Positions 8,801 through 19,881 are shown, counted from the first letter of the stretch. The stretch is DNA of 64,000 bases from Acaryochloris sp. IP29b_bin.137 (GCF_028285745.1 NZ_JANQOP010000232.1:1-64000), one strand, 5' to 3'. The notes: generated from the letters alone by a model not told the origin. Translations and numbers: made by a program.

Positions 8801-10118
8801 TTTGCAGCGATTTCGAAAGCTAACATTCTGGTTGTATCGACGGATAGCACTGATCCTTGTGCTGCTGTTATGCGTGGGTACGGGTGTCGCACTATCTGGG
8901 ACCTTCGAGTTGTCGGCGGATTTAGTGGATGCTCAAGCCCTACAACATGCTCGTATCTCTGTTCATACCGTTAAGGAAGCTTGGTTTTTATATAGTCAAG
9001 CGGTCGTTGGTCGTTTGGATAATGTCGATAATGTCACCGTTAGCCCTGAGTATCACCATATTAGTGGCGGTATTCCGGTGCCCGCCACCTATACGATTGA
9101 ATTGGGAGAACGGGTCAGTAAATCTGAGAAAGGTTTATCTTTTCGCTTGTTTAGTAATTATCCGTTTCCGAATCGCCAGGGGTCGGGTGGTCCGCAAAAT
9201 TTGTTTGAGCAGGAAGCACTCAATTATTTGCAGCAACATCCCTCTGATTTCTACTATCAAAAAACAAAGGAGCAAGGCCAACTCTTATTTCGCTATGCAG
9301 AAGCGATTCAAATGGGATCGAGCTGTGTTAAATGTCACAACACTTGGCCTGGCAGCCCGAAAACGGATTGGCAAGAGGGCGATATACGGGGGGTGATCGA
9401 GATTACTCAGCCTATCGATGCTTTTGTTGCCCAAGCCCAAGCCGGCTTGAAGAGTATCTGGAGCACCTTAATTATCATCGGCTGCTTGGCGGTGATGAGT
9501 CTAATTCTGGTGATTAGTTATCTCCAAAATACCAACCAAATTTTGCAGGCCAGAGTGGCAGAAAAAACATCTGCGTTAGCCCGCCTGGCTCATCTAGATA
9601 GCCTGACGGAGTTAGCCAATCGACGGTGTTTTGATCAGGTGCTGGAGCAGGAATGGCGGCGGATGGAGCGCCAACAAAGACCGCTGGCCTTGATGATGTG
9701 TGATGTCGATTATTTCAAACGCTTTAATGATTCCTATGGTCATCAGGCAGGGGATCGATGCCTCCAGAAGATTGCCCATGCCATCAATGCAAATGTTAGG
9801 CGTACAGGGGATTTAGCAACCCGTTATGGTGGCGAAGAATTTGCGGTAATTATGCCAAATACGGATCATCGACAGGCCTGTATTGTGGCTGAGAAAGTCC
9901 AACGGGCGATGCTCGATCTGGAAATTGAGCATTGCCAGTCTGAGATAGCTGACCATGTCACCCTTAGTATTGGCGTGGCTAGCACCATTCCTCAACCGAT
10001 TTATCATCCTACTCACTTAGTTCAGGTGGCGGATACGGCGTTGTATGAGGCTAAGGTCAATGGCCGCAATCAAATCATTGTGAAGCTACCCGATACCTTG
10101 GAAAGCCAGCCGACCTAG
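8793..10118 (+). CDS. Heme-sensing diguanylate cyclase (DUF3365-GGDEF)
   Basis: 441 residues. Helix 1 is at about 16-36, followed by an extracytoplasmic DUF3365 (Tll0287-like) domain at 40-210 with a c-type heme motif CVKCH (Cys178, Cys181, His182), a second helix at 222-244, and a GGDEF domain at 268-435. The active site is GGEEF (346-350), and an RxxD inhibitory site (RTGD, 337-340) sits five residues before it. It should make c-di-GMP in the cytoplasm under control of heme redox or ligand state outside. No EAL domain. The start is TTG; no in-frame alternative exists upstream (stop at 8745). The 3' end overlaps pheT by four bases. Confidence 0.85.
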   Translation: MSNLQRFRKLTFWLYRRIALILVLLLCVGTGVALSGTFELSADLVDAQALQHARISVHTVKEAWFLYSQAVVGRLDNVDNVTVSPEYHHISGGIPVPATYTIELGERVSKSEKGLSFRLFSNYPFPNRQGSGGPQNLFEQEALNYLQQHPSDFYYQKTKEQGQLLFRYAEAIQMGSSCVKCHNTWPGSPKTDWQEGDIRGVIEITQPIDAFVAQAQAGLKSIWSTLIIIGCLAVMSLILVISYLQNTNQILQARVAEKTSALARLAHLDSLTELANRRCFDQVLEQEWRRMERQQRPLALMMCDVDYFKRFNDSYGHQAGDRCLQKIAHAINANVRRTGDLATRYGGEEFAVIMPNTDHRQACIVAEKVQRAMLDLEIEHCQSEIADHVTLSIGVASTIPQPIYHPTHLVQVADTALYEAKVNGRNQIIVKLPDTLESQPT

Positions 10119-12556
10119 CTTCGGAGGCTGACATTGAACTGTTTTTCCAGGGCGTCACGAACCTTTTGGTGAATGGGGTTCACTTCCTCGTCGGTGAGGG
10201 TGCGATCGCACGCCTGATACAACAAGCGAAATGCCAAACTTCGCTGCCCTTCCGGTACATGCTCTCCCTGGTATTCATCAAACAGTTCAATATCCGTGAG
10301 CAAAGACTGCTTACGACCGCCTGCTGCCTTGCGAATGACTTTTTCAATCTCGGCAACGGTGACCTCTGTAGGGATAAAGAATGCCAAATCGCGATCGGCG
10401 GCAGGATAAGTGGAGTAGGTAGAAAACAGCGTCGCCTTTGTCTGCAGGCGGGCGAGCTGCTCTAGCAGTAAATCTAGATTCAGCTCAAAGACATAGACTG
10501 TCGGCAAGTCTCGCTCCTGCTGTACCTGAGGATGAATCTGGCCGAAATAGCCAAGCTTCGCTCCCTGAGAAACTAGAGCTGCCGTGCGCCCCGGATGGAG
10601 CCGCTGATCAGGACAATCAGATTGAAAGGTCACTGATAAGCCTAACTGGCTTAGCACTCGCTCCAATAATCCCTTAGCTTCAAACCAAGTCATGGCATAG
10701 CCTTGATTGGCGGTGCGCATCCATTTGCCTTGGGCGGGGTCGCCCCCCAGGATACCCGCAATGGCCCGAGCTTCTTTTAGTTTTTCGCCCTCTTTCCAGA
10801 ACACTTGACCGACTTCAAAGCCATTGAGTGCTCCATTGCCCTGCTCCCAATTCCGCTGACAGGCATTCAGCAGGCTAGTCAGCATTTCCGTGCGTAGAGC
10901 GGAGAACTCTACTAACAAGGGATTCACTACGACCACTTGGTCATCCCCCCCAGGTTTGACCCAGGAATAATGGATCAACTCCGTTAGCCCTACTGCTCGA
11001 AAGGCTTCTCTGAGTTTACGAGCCAGGGCATCCTGACTGGATAGGGTTCCTAACTCAGTTTTCGCAGGTAAGGTTTCACAGAAATTGTCATAGCCATACA
11101 GTCGAGCAATTTCCTCTACCAAGTCAATCTCCCGCTCAATATCACTATGGCGATGGGGAGGGACCTTGACGGTCCAGGTCTCCGGTCGATCTGTGGGGGT
11201 TGCGTCGAAACTGAGAGATTTGAGGATTGGCAGAATATCTTTGGCGGTTAAGTCTGTGGGTTCCCCTTTCTTGCCTTTGACTTTACCCAAGACATGATTG
11301 ACTCGATCCAAACGCAGCTCAATGGACCGATCCAAAGACTTACGATGGTCGGCTCGCTGCTGGGCAACTACCTTGGCTCCTGTTAAATCCACCAACAGCT
11401 GCAAGGCATGCAGGCAGGCGGTTTCTAGTTGAGATTCATTTACCCCACGCTCGTAGCGGGCCGAGGCTTCACTGCGGAGGCTTTGGCTACGAGCCGAGCG
11501 CCGAATGGTTAGAGAGTTGAATAGCGCAGCTTCCAGGACTAAGCGAGTACTGGTGTCTTTGACTTCTGTGTCTTCACCTCCCATTACGCCCCCTAACGCT
11601 ACCGGCTGATCATTAGCGGTAATCACCAGGGTTTGTTCCTGCAGCTTGCGCTTTTGGCTATCTAGGGTCGTGAGGGTTTCCCCAGATTTGGCGAGACGTA
11701 CGCCTAAAGTCAGAGGTTTCTTCTTTGCTAAAGCATTCAGGGAATTTGCGTCAAAGGCATGAAGGGGCTGTCCCCACTCCAGCAGAATGTAATTGGTAAT
11801 ATCCACCACATTATTAATGGGGCGAGTGCCAGCGGCGATTAGTCGCTGCTGCAGCCAGTCTGGAGAAGGGGCGATAGTGACGTCTTCCAGCACCGTGGCG
11901 ATATAGGCAGGGCAGGCTTCGGCATCAGCTAACTCCACCTTGACATCTTTGCCAGAGGGAATATCCAGTTTGGGGGTAGTTGGCAGTTTTAGCTTGGCCC
12001 CCGTCAGCGCTGTGACTTCACGGGCGACCCCCACCATACTCAGAGCATCGGCACGGTTAGCAGTAGAGGTCAGATCTAAGATGACGTCATCTAACCCTAG
12101 GAGGGGACGGACATCATTTCCAACTGCTACCCCATCTGTTTCAAAGCTATGGATGCCATCAATCTCGCTTTCTAAGCCCAGCTCGGTAAGGGAGCAAATC
12201 ATCCCAGCAGAGGGCACGCCTCGGAGTTTAGCTTTTTTGATTTTTAAGTCTGGTGTGGGTAAGTAGGTGCCTAAGGTCGCGACAGGTACATACAGTCCGG
12301 CTTTGACGTTGGGGGCACCACAGACAATTTGGGACGGTTCTGCTTCACCAATATCAACGGTACAAACGCGTAGTTTATCGGCATTGGGATGGGACTCACA
12401 GGTGAGCACTTTCCCCACCACAACGCCGTCCGCCCAAGTGCGTAAATCTTCAATGTCCTCAACTTCAAAACCAGCCAGAGTAAGTTGTTCTGCCAAATCT
12501 TCGGGTGACAGATCGATATCGACTAGGTTCTTAAGCCAATTGAGAGAGATACGCAT
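10115..12556 (-). CDS. pheT: Phenylalanine--tRNA ligase beta subunit
   Basis: 813 residues, the normal length for PheT. The N-terminus [33 protein letters not shown] leads into an EMAP/OB tRNA-binding domain ([27 protein letters not shown]). It is followed by the B3/B4 domain ([25 protein letters not shown]), B5 domain, catalytic-like domain and a C-terminal anticodon-binding ferredoxin fold ([16 protein letters not shown]). With PheS it charges tRNA-Phe in the cytoplasm. pheS is not adjacent. Confidence 0.97.
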   Translation of the reverse strand: MRISLNWLKNLVDIDLSPEDLAEQLTLAGFEVEDIEDLRTWADGVVVGKVLTCESHPNADKLRVCTVDIGEAEPSQIVCGAPNVKAGLYVPVATLGTYLPTPDLKIKKAKLRGVPSAGMICSLTELGLESEIDGIHSFETDGVAVGNDVRPLLGLDDVILDLTSTANRADALSMVGVAREVTALTGAKLKLPTTPKLDIPSGKDVKVELADAEACPAYIATVLEDVTIAPSPDWLQQRLIAAGTRPINNVVDITNYILLEWGQPLHAFDANSLNALAKKKPLTLGVRLAKSGETLTTLDSQKRKLQEQTLVITANDQPVALGGVMGGEDTEVKDTSTRLVLEAALFNSLTIRRSARSQSLRSEASARYERGVNESQLETACLHALQLLVDLTGAKVVAQQRADHRKSLDRSIELRLDRVNHVLGKVKGKKGEPTDLTAKDILPILKSLSFDATPTDRPETWTVKVPPHRHSDIEREIDLVEEIARLYGYDNFCETLPAKTELGTLSSQDALARKLREAFRAVGLTELIHYSWVKPGGDDQVVVVNPLLVEFSALRTEMLTSLLNACQRNWEQGNGALNGFEVGQVFWKEGEKLKEARAIAGILGGDPAQGKWMRTANQGYAMTWFEAKGLLERVLSQLGLSVTFQSDCPDQRLHPGRTAALVSQGAKLGYFGQIHPQVQQERDLPTVYVFELNLDLLLEQLARLQTKATLFSTYSTYPAADRDLAFFIPTEVTVAEIEKVIRKAAGGRKQSLLTDIELFDEYQGEHVPEGQRSLAFRLLYQACDRTLTDEEVNPIHQKVRDALEKQFNVSLRS

Positions 12557-12881
12557 AAATTTGGTGCTATTTGAATAAGAGCGAGGCAGTTCGAATCAAG
12601 GTCTAGCCTAGTGTACGAACTGAGATGATCAACTACAGATCAAAAAAATAAGCTGATTGAAATCTACATCGCAGCGATTCCCTCAGCATGACGTTATGTC
12701 ACAGTCTCTATTGTGCGGTAATCGAATCACAGAGTGCAAACATTCTTCTAAGTGGATAGATCTTCGCAGTGTTAACCATTTGATGTTGATGATCAGGCTG
12801 ACGATGATAAGGCTAGGTTAGCTCCACTCGCCACAGAGTCGATTTGGTAGGCTTGAGTCATTGATTGGGCTAACTTGACCT
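12557..12881. other. Intergenic region, divergent promoters
   Basis: 325 bases between pheT and a Uma2 gene, with no ORF of note. A T-box would not be expected in cyanobacteria and none is seen. No strong hairpin found by eye. Confidence 0.4.
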
Positions 12882-13508
12882 ATGACGATTGCAGTTGATC
12901 AATCAATTCAACAGAAGCCACTTAGTTTTGATGAGTTTCTTGCTCAGTATGGCGGTGATAACCGCTATGAGCTGATTGATGGAGAAGTCTTTGATTTGGA
13001 ACCCACTGGGCTGCATGAGGAAATCTCAGCGTTTATCACTGCTAAGCTTTGTGTCCAGATTGACGTCATCGGTTTACCTTGGTTCGTCCTCCAACGGGGA
13101 CTATTGCGTCCTCCTAATACTGAAATGACGGCATTTCGACCTGATATTGCAGTTGTAGATCGAGAAGAACTAATCAACGAGCCGTTTTGGTCTGAGCAAT
13201 CCATCCTCACCCTAGGCAACTCAATTAAATTTGTGGCAGAAGTCGTGAGTAGTAATTGGCAGAATGATTATGCTCGCAAGGTTGAAGACTACGCAACTTT
13301 AGGTATTGCCGAATATTGGATTGCTGACCATGCCGGATTAGGGGGTGTTCGCCATATAGGTAAGCCCAAACAGCCCACGCTCTCCATCTGTACCCTTGTG
13401 GATGAGGAGTATGAAATTCGGCAATTTCGTAACAATCAGACCATTGTTTCACCCACCTTCCCAGACTTAAGACTAACGGCTGAGCAGGTGCTGATGGCAG
13501 GGCGTTAG
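12882..13508 (+). CDS. Uma2 family (DUF820) endonuclease-like protein
   Basis: 208 residues. The opening QKPLSFDEFLAQYGGDNRYELIDGEVFDLEPTGLHEEI and the nuclease-like core (FRPDIAVVDREEL, then KFVAEVVSSNWQNDYARKVEDYATLGIAEYWIADH) are the Uma2 pattern of the PD-(D/E)XK superfamily. Cyanobacteria carry many copies; their targets are unknown. A second member of the family lies at 44643-45290. It stands alone with its own upstream region. Confidence 0.85.
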   Translation: MTIAVDQSIQQKPLSFDEFLAQYGGDNRYELIDGEVFDLEPTGLHEEISAFITAKLCVQIDVIGLPWFVLQRGLLRPPNTEMTAFRPDIAVVDREELINEPFWSEQSILTLGNSIKFVAEVVSSNWQNDYARKVEDYATLGIAEYWIADHAGLGGVRHIGKPKQPTLSICTLVDEEYEIRQFRNNQTIVSPTFPDLRLTAEQVLMAGR

Positions 13509-13770
13509 CACTGCTCAAACTTATCTATATTTGATATGAGATGGATAACTCATCGCTGAAGCCAAGGTTACGAAAGTCACGTTGCTCACCTCTGTTGAGA
13601 TGTGACTCTTGTATCAATTGATCTAAACAATCAAACCCCAACTTCTAAATTTATTAGGTGCAAGAAGCGGAATTTATAGGTATAAGAATCAGCGTCTATT
13701 GCTGATTCAATTCATCATATTGAAGCCCCATCTCTGCAAGAGCTAGTACCTATGCGGGCAACCTGATGTT

Positions 13771-15171
13771 ATGTCAGTTAACAACGTTATGTTTGAGCAA
13801 TCCCATCGCCAGGCCGGAGATTTAATCGCCGAACGATATCGCCTTCTTTCTGTGCTGGGTAAGGGAGGCGCTGGCATAACCTATGCCGCAGAAGATATCT
13901 ATACCCATCAGGAATTTGCTCTTAAAGAACTCTCCCTAAAGGGCATGGGGGATTGGAAACAGCTAGAACTGTTTGAACGAGAAGCCAAAGTCTTATCTCA
14001 ACTGGATCATCCAGCCATCCCCAACTATATTGACTACTTCCAAACCGATACGGACGAAGATCGGTGGTTCTATATTGTTCAGGAATTAGCACCCGGTCAA
14101 TCCCTGGCAGACTTGGTGAAAGAAGGATGGCGGGCTAGCCAAGCTGAGGTGCGTCAGTTAGCCTTACAGATTCTGGACATTCTGAAATACCTACATGAGC
14201 TAACCCCACCGATTATTCATCGGGATATTAAGCCGCAAAATATTATCCGCAGTGAGGAGGGGCAGATTTACCTGGTAGACTTCGGGGCGGTGCAAAATGT
14301 CTATCGCAATACGATGGTGGGCAGTACCGTCGTGGGGACTTATGGTTATATGGCTCCCGAACATTTCCGAGGGAAAGCCGTTCCTGCTACCGACTTATAC
14401 TCTCTAGGGGCAACGCTGTTATTTCTGCTCACCCATTGTTCGCCTGCCGATTTGCCTCAAAAGCGACTAAAGATCGATTTTCGTGAAGCCGTTCAACTCA
14501 AACCTCATTTTGCAGACTGGCTTGATCAACTCTTAGAACCTGCTGTAGAAGATCGGTTGGTCTCAGCCCAAGCAGCGATTGATGCGCTTCAAGCACCTCC
14601 ACAACGGGCGCAACCCACATCCATTACCCCACCTAAAGTCAAAACCCTGCGCCGACAACCGATGGGCAGTAAGGTTAAGCTGCAACGAACGAGGACCCAT
14701 CTAACCGTTGATATTCCCCCCATTGGTTTACGAGGAGAAACCCTAGGGATTGGATGTTTTGCCTTGTTTTGGAATGGATTTATTTTTGTCTGGACTGCAG
14801 GTGCTTTGGCGGCGGGTGCACCTTTCCTATTTCCCTTATTTTCCATTCCGTTTTGGATTGTGGGTCTAGGCATGGCGGGAGCAACCATTTTCGGGATGGC
14901 GGGCCGCACTTATCTTGAAATTAATCCTCAGGCATTTGAATTGGTCTGGCAAGTGAAGTCTTTGGGAATTCGATATCGTCGCAGTGGCCGAACGGAGGAC
15001 ATCGAAGGAATTAAGCTGACCACGGCTTATACTAGTAATGATCGGCCTGTCAAAGGCTGCACCCTGTTGGAAGGCGTTAACACCCACAAATTCGGCACCA
15101 TGCTTAGTCCCAGCGAAAAAGCTTGGTTAGTGGAGGAAATAGGAGATTTCCTGATCTCGCAGCAACACTGA
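13771..15171 (+). CDS. Membrane-anchored Ser/Thr protein kinase, copy 1
   Basis: 466 residues. Kinase domain about 20-270: glycine loop LGKGGAGITYAA, Lys in FALKEL, catalytic HRDIKPQN, DFG in VDFGAVQ, and MAPEHF. All catalytic residues are present. Two hydrophobic segments follow at about 325-375 (FALFWNGFIFVWTAGALAAG, FSIPFWIVGLGMAGATIFG), then a C-terminal beta-rich cytoplasmic tail (YLEINPQAFELVWQV..TTAYTSNDRPVKGCTLLEG) of unknown function. It is followed 70 bases later by a close paralogue. Probably a Hanks-type kinase signalling at the membrane. Confidence 0.9.
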   Translation: MSVNNVMFEQSHRQAGDLIAERYRLLSVLGKGGAGITYAAEDIYTHQEFALKELSLKGMGDWKQLELFEREAKVLSQLDHPAIPNYIDYFQTDTDEDRWFYIVQELAPGQSLADLVKEGWRASQAEVRQLALQILDILKYLHELTPPIIHRDIKPQNIIRSEEGQIYLVDFGAVQNVYRNTMVGSTVVGTYGYMAPEHFRGKAVPATDLYSLGATLLFLLTHCSPADLPQKRLKIDFREAVQLKPHFADWLDQLLEPAVEDRLVSAQAAIDALQAPPQRAQPTSITPPKVKTLRRQPMGSKVKLQRTRTHLTVDIPPIGLRGETLGIGCFALFWNGFIFVWTAGALAAGAPFLFPLFSIPFWIVGLGMAGATIFGMAGRTYLEINPQAFELVWQVKSLGIRYRRSGRTEDIEGIKLTTAYTSNDRPVKGCTLLEGVNTHKFGTMLSPSEKAWLVEEIGDFLISQQH

Positions 15172-15242
15172 GCAGGTGGCACCGAAACGGCCAGTTGTTC
15201 GAGATCACCAACTGATTGCTTGAGTCAAGACAGAATGGAAGC

Positions 15243-16676
15243 ATGACATTTCCGACAAAGAGATTCATGCTGGAGCAGCCCTTTCATCAAACGGGTGACC
15301 TGATTGCGGAACGGTATCATGTGCAATCCGTTCTAGGTCAAGGTGGATCGGGCGTCACCTATGCTGTGGAAGATGTCCATACTCATCAGCAATTTGCTTT
15401 AAAAGCGCTGTCTCTCAGAGGAATTTATGACTGGAAACAGTTAGAACTATTTGAGCGGGAAGCTAAAGTTCTAGCGCAACTCGATCATCCAGCCATTCCT
15501 CAGTACATCGACTACTTCCAAACCGACACAGCAGGGAATCGGTGGTTTTATATTGTTCAAGCACTAGCCCCAGGCACATCACTTGCTGACCTTGTGCAGG
15601 ATGGATGGCAAGCTAGCCAAGCTGAAGTGCGTCAGTTGGCTGTGCAAATTCTAGGCATTCTGAAATATTTACATGAGTTAACCCCACCGATTATTCATCG
15701 GGATATTAAACCGCACAATATTATCCGTAATGAGGATGGCCAGATTTACCTGGTGGATTTTGGAGCGGTGCAAAATGTCTATCGCAATACGATGGTAGGT
15801 AGCACGGTGGTGGGCACTTATGGCTATATGGCTCCTGAGCATTTTCAAGGGAAAGCGGTCCCGGCGACGGATCTCTATTCTTTGGGGGCAACCCTCCTAT
15901 TTCTCCTGACGCACTGTTCTCCTGCCGATCTACCCCATCAGCGCCTGAAGATCAATTTCCGCAAAGCCGTGCAACTCCAGCCAGATTTTGCCGATTGGTT
16001 AGACCATATGCTCGAACCTGCCGTGGAAGATCGCTTGACCTCGGCCCAGGAGGCATTGGCGACATTAACCCAGCCCTCTCCCACCCGCCCCAAATCGTTA
16101 TCTCAAAGAAAAAAGGAAGTGCTGCGGCATCAGCCTAAAGGCAGTAAGATTCAACTCCAGAGAACGCCATCCCAACTGATGGTTGACATTCCCCCCAGTG
16201 GGTTACGGGGCAAAACGCTGGGGATTGGCTTGTTTGCCTTGTTTTGTGAAGGCATTGCATTGGCGATCGCAGCCAGTATTGCCACCAGTATGTTCAATGG
16301 CCAAATCCCACCTTGGATTGCCATCTTCGCCGTTCTGCCCTTCCTGACGACGGGATCTGCCCTTATGATGGCCGTTTGGTTTGGACTGGCTGGGCGTATT
16401 CACTTGCAGATAGATCCCCAGCAGTTTCAGCTGCAGTGGCAAATTGAACGTTTTGGCCTCCGCTATCGCAAAAAAGGCAGCACCCAGGCACTAGATGGCA
16501 TTAAATTAACGACGGCCTATAAAAGTAATGACCGTCCGGTAGCAGCCTGTACTTTGATTGAGGGCGATCATATTCATCAATTTGGCACGATGTTAAGCTT
16601 ACCGGAAAAAGAGTGGCTGGTCCGTGAGATTAGTGACTTTTTAGGGGGGCAGCAACGTCAAAGATCATCGGCCTAA
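15243..16676 (+). CDS. Membrane-anchored Ser/Thr protein kinase, copy 2
   Basis: 477 residues from the ATG at 15243; the frame is open to 15216 but only via a weak start. Same layout as the preceding kinase: LGQGGSGVTYAV, FALKAL, HRDIKPHN, VDFGAVQ, MAPEHF, then two membrane segments and the same tail (KLTTAYKSNDRPVAACTLIEG). Identity with copy 1 is very high through the kinase domain (for example the stretch around MVGSTVVGTYGYMAPEHF) and lower in the membrane segments and linker. This is a recent tandem duplication in which the sensor or anchor part diverges faster. Confidence 0.9.
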   Translation: MTFPTKRFMLEQPFHQTGDLIAERYHVQSVLGQGGSGVTYAVEDVHTHQQFALKALSLRGIYDWKQLELFEREAKVLAQLDHPAIPQYIDYFQTDTAGNRWFYIVQALAPGTSLADLVQDGWQASQAEVRQLAVQILGILKYLHELTPPIIHRDIKPHNIIRNEDGQIYLVDFGAVQNVYRNTMVGSTVVGTYGYMAPEHFQGKAVPATDLYSLGATLLFLLTHCSPADLPHQRLKINFRKAVQLQPDFADWLDHMLEPAVEDRLTSAQEALATLTQPSPTRPKSLSQRKKEVLRHQPKGSKIQLQRTPSQLMVDIPPSGLRGKTLGIGLFALFCEGIALAIAASIATSMFNGQIPPWIAIFAVLPFLTTGSALMMAVWFGLAGRIHLQIDPQQFQLQWQIERFGLRYRKKGSTQALDGIKLTTAYKSNDRPVAACTLIEGDHIHQFGTMLSLPEKEWLVREISDFLGGQQRQRSSA

Positions 16677-16843
16677 ATGCTTGAGCCGTTGATGGGTGAG
16701 CTTACCCTGCTGTCTAAAGGGGGATGTCAGACCCTTACAGAAATTTGTGAAAACTGAAGTGAAGCGTTCAGGAGTCCTGAAGATCGACCTGATAGCGCTA
16801 CCCTAGAGATCACGCGAGGAGCGGTATTCTCCATTCATTCTTT

Positions 16844-18319
16844 ATGAACTCCGGTTTTCCTAACCCCTACGCCTTTGAGCATTCAGATCCAGAGACTTTA
16901 GAAGCTGAACTGGACCAAACGATTCAGGATTTTGAGCAGATGCAGGCAGAACTGGGTTACCAGCAAGCCCACTCTGCCCTCGAAACCTTAGTGGAGAAAC
17001 TCGATCTCTCTCCCCGCGAGCGGGCTGGACTGGAAACTGAAATCAATTCCTTGCAATCCATGCTCGACAAGCTGGAAAAGCAGGTGGTTCATATCGCCGT
17101 GTTTGGCATGGTCAGTCGGGGCAAATCCTCCCTTCTCAATGCCTTGTTAGGACAGTCCGTGTTCGCGACCGGACCCGTGCATGGGGTGACGCAACAGAGT
17201 CAGCAGGCGAGCTGGTTTGTGGATCAAGAATCCGGCGAAGATGCCATTCGCGTTTCCTTGCAAGGAGTAGGGCAATCTCGGATTGAGCTGATTGACACCC
17301 CTGGAATTGACGAAGTCGATGGCGAAGTGCGAGAGCGTCTCGCTCGCCAAATCGCTCAGCAGGCCGATTTGATTTTGTTTGTAATTGCCGGGGATATGAC
17401 CAAGGTGGAGTTTGAGGCGTTATCGGAGCTGCGGCAAGCTAGTAAGCCTATCCTGCTGGTGTTCAATAAAGTGGATCAATATCCCGAAGCCGATCGCAAC
17501 GCCATTTACGAAAAAATTCGGGATGAGCGGGTCCGGGAGTTACTGTCTGCTGATGAGATTGTGATGGCCTCGGCAGCTCCCCTGGTCGCTCAAGCCATTC
17601 AATACCCCGATGGTCGATTAGGGGCAGAGCTAGTGCCAGGACCGCCCCAAGTTCAAGATTTAAAGCTGAAAATACTGGAAGTGCTGGAGCGGGAAGGTAA
17701 ATCTCTGGTGGCCCTCAACACCATGCTTTATGCCGATGATATTAACGAGCAGTTGATTGAGCGGAAGATGCGGATCCGCGATCGCAGTGCCAATCAGATT
17801 ATTTGGCGTGGGGTGATGGCAAAAGCGGTCGCTATTGCCCTTAATCCTGTCACTGTCGTGGATGTGCTGAGTAGTGCCGCCATCGATATTGCCATGATTT
17901 TGACCCTGTCGAAACTCTACGGCATTTCCATGACCCAGAAAGGAGCCGTGGATTTACTGCGAAAAATTGCCCTGACGATGGGCGGTGTTGGGGCGACTGA
18001 GCTGCTAACCACTCTGGGGCTCAGTTCTCTCAAAGGTCTACTCAGCTTGGCCGCACCTGCGACAGGAGGGGCGTCATTGTTACCCTATGTTTCCGTTGCG
18101 GTCTCCCAAGCGGCTGTGGCAGGCGTGTCTTCCTATGGTATTGGCGAAGTCACCAAACGGTACTTGTTCAATGGGGCTTCCTGGGGACCCAATGGTCCGA
18201 AAACCGTCGTCAACGAAATTCTCTCTTCTTTGGATCAGACCACAATTCTCAATCGGATCAAAACCGAACTCAAGGACAAACTAGAGCCTGCGGGTGAATC
18301 TACGGTTGAAGAGGGTTGA
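16844..18319 (+). CDS. Era/dynamin-like GTPase with DUF697 tail
   Basis: 491 residues. The N-terminal helix region is followed by a GTPase domain at about 80-290: G1 GMVSRGKSS, G3 DTPGID, G4 NKVD, and G5-like ASAAP. The C-terminal part (about 330-470) is DUF697-like and hydrophobic (AKAVAIALNPVTVVDVLSSAAIDIAMI, ..KGLLSLAAPATGGASLLPYVSVAVSQAAVAGV), suggesting membrane association. Such proteins are widespread in cyanobacteria with no fixed function; stress response or membrane remodelling has been suggested. Convergent with the ABC binding protein gene, ten bases apart. Confidence 0.85.
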   Translation: MNSGFPNPYAFEHSDPETLEAELDQTIQDFEQMQAELGYQQAHSALETLVEKLDLSPRERAGLETEINSLQSMLDKLEKQVVHIAVFGMVSRGKSSLLNALLGQSVFATGPVHGVTQQSQQASWFVDQESGEDAIRVSLQGVGQSRIELIDTPGIDEVDGEVRERLARQIAQQADLILFVIAGDMTKVEFEALSELRQASKPILLVFNKVDQYPEADRNAIYEKIRDERVRELLSADEIVMASAAPLVAQAIQYPDGRLGAELVPGPPQVQDLKLKILEVLEREGKSLVALNTMLYADDINEQLIERKMRIRDRSANQIIWRGVMAKAVAIALNPVTVVDVLSSAAIDIAMILTLSKLYGISMTQKGAVDLLRKIALTMGGVGATELLTTLGLSSLKGLLSLAAPATGGASLLPYVSVAVSQAAVAGVSSYGIGEVTKRYLFNGASWGPNGPKTVVNEILSSLDQTTILNRIKTELKDKLEPAGESTVEEG

Positions 18320-18328
18320 GTTCGCAAT

Positions 18329-19615
18329 CTACTCAGTGGTTTGAGCAGCATCTGACCCCGTAATTGCGATAGTGTCGCTAACGGTCAGTTGGCCTTGCTG
18401 ATCAATGGTCCAAATATCATAACTCCCGGTGACATCCCCTTGAGGGTTTAGATCGACCGTGCCACTGGCACCTTGATAGTTGATGGTTTTGCCGTCGCGC
18501 AACAGGGCTAAGGCTTCACAAACATCCGTCACTTCTTCCCCGGGAGCATTGGCGACGGCTTGGAGCTGGTCCCGAATGCCAGGTCCCGTCGTCTCTTTTG
18601 CCGCCTCGGCAGCTAAAACGATTAAAGCGGCAGCATCCCAAGTATTGGGGTCAAAAACGCTGGGCTCTCGTTTAAAAGCAGCTTGATATCGTTTCTGGAA
18701 GGCTTCTAGGGCAGGACCACCAGCGCTAGGAGCAGTTCCCAACATGCCATCTACAATATAGTTACCCTGCGCGTCTTTGCCTACTAGCTCGGCAATATTG
18801 GCCTCTTTCATCCCATCCGTTGTCATCAGTGCTGTTTTCCCGTCTAGCAACCCCAACTCTTGGGCTGACTTAAGAATTAAGCTGCCTGTTTCGGGATAGG
18901 CCACCAATAGAACCGCATCGGGCTGCCCCTTAAAGACCTGATTCACCTCTGAATCAAAGGTGGAGGTGTTGGGATCATAAAATGTCGGACTGGCCTCATT
19001 CGTGATTGATCCACCCAAGGCTTTGAACGCAGGAATAAAGGCAGACACTAAGCCGTTGCCATAGTCGTTATTGATGGCCAGAATTGCAACGGTCTTAAAC
19101 CCTTTTTGCTTTGCCAGTTGTGCGAGGGCTTGGCTTTGAAAGGTATCTGGAGGCGCAGTTCGAGCCCAAAATCCCTTAAATTCCCCTGTTTGAGATCTTT
19201 CTGTAAACACAGGACTGGTGCTAGCCGGGGAAATTTGGACCACTTGGTTGCGAACCGCAATTGGCAGGGCCGCACTGGACGAGGCGCTTGAAGCTGCCCC
19301 CACCACGCCGACGACTTTATCCGCCTCGACTAATTTGGTCATCGCCTGAGTCCCTTGGGCAGGATCGGTCTGGGTATCTGCACTTACCAACGTCACGGGT
19401 TTGCCTAATACCCCTTCACAGGCATTCACCGTCTTCACCAGCAAGTCAGCTGTCTCTTGCATGGGGGTGCCATATTGCGATAAATCCCCTGTAATGGGCA
19501 AGAGTGTCCCTATTTTTAAGTCCTCTCCATTGGCGGAAGGTGAGGATAGTTGGCAACCCGTCAGAACCAAGCAAAGGCCAACAACCCACCCTGATAGTAA
19601 ACGTTGCTGCTTCAT
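18329..19615 (-). CDS. ABC transporter substrate-binding lipoprotein, branched-chain amino acid type
   Basis: About 428 residues from the ATG at 19615. It has a lipoprotein signal with lipobox LVLTGC. The mature part follows the type-1 periplasmic binding fold: KIGTLLPITGDLSQYGTPMQETADLLV, VVGVVGAASSASSSAALPIA, TVAILAINNDYGNGLVSAF and DAVLLVAYPETGSLILKSAQE. Likely ligand is an amino acid or amide (LivK/UrtA relatives). No permease or ATPase gene is adjacent, so it is an orphan component or a sensor. Confidence 0.85.
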   Translation of the reverse strand: MKQQRLLSGWVVGLCLVLTGCQLSSPSANGEDLKIGTLLPITGDLSQYGTPMQETADLLVKTVNACEGVLGKPVTLVSADTQTDPAQGTQAMTKLVEADKVVGVVGAASSASSSAALPIAVRNQVVQISPASTSPVFTERSQTGEFKGFWARTAPPDTFQSQALAQLAKQKGFKTVAILAINNDYGNGLVSAFIPAFKALGGSITNEASPTFYDPNTSTFDSEVNQVFKGQPDAVLLVAYPETGSLILKSAQELGLLDGKTALMTTDGMKEANIAELVGKDAQGNYIVDGMLGTAPSAGGPALEAFQKRYQAAFKREPSVFDPNTWDAAALIVLAAEAAKETTGPGIRDQLQAVANAPGEEVTDVCEALALLRDGKTINYQGASGTVDLNPQGDVTGSYDIWTIDQQGQLTVSDTIAITGSDAAQTTE

Positions 19616-19881
19616 AGCCAACCTTCCTGATTACCTCATCAACACATTCATTTGTAGGCAAACTCTACCGCCAGGCGTTTAATAACCAGCTTATTCGACC
19701 TCTTTCTGTTTCTCCTTTTCCTGCTACAAAGCTTTATCCAGACCGGGTATCTCGCTAAATAGCAAAAAGCTGAACGCCATCTTGAGTTTTGATTTTACTC
19801 GCATTCACCACATTTTCACTGAGGATTTGTATTCTAATACACAGTTTTATAGTGGGTTATCCCCTGGAGGCTCAGCAAAAT

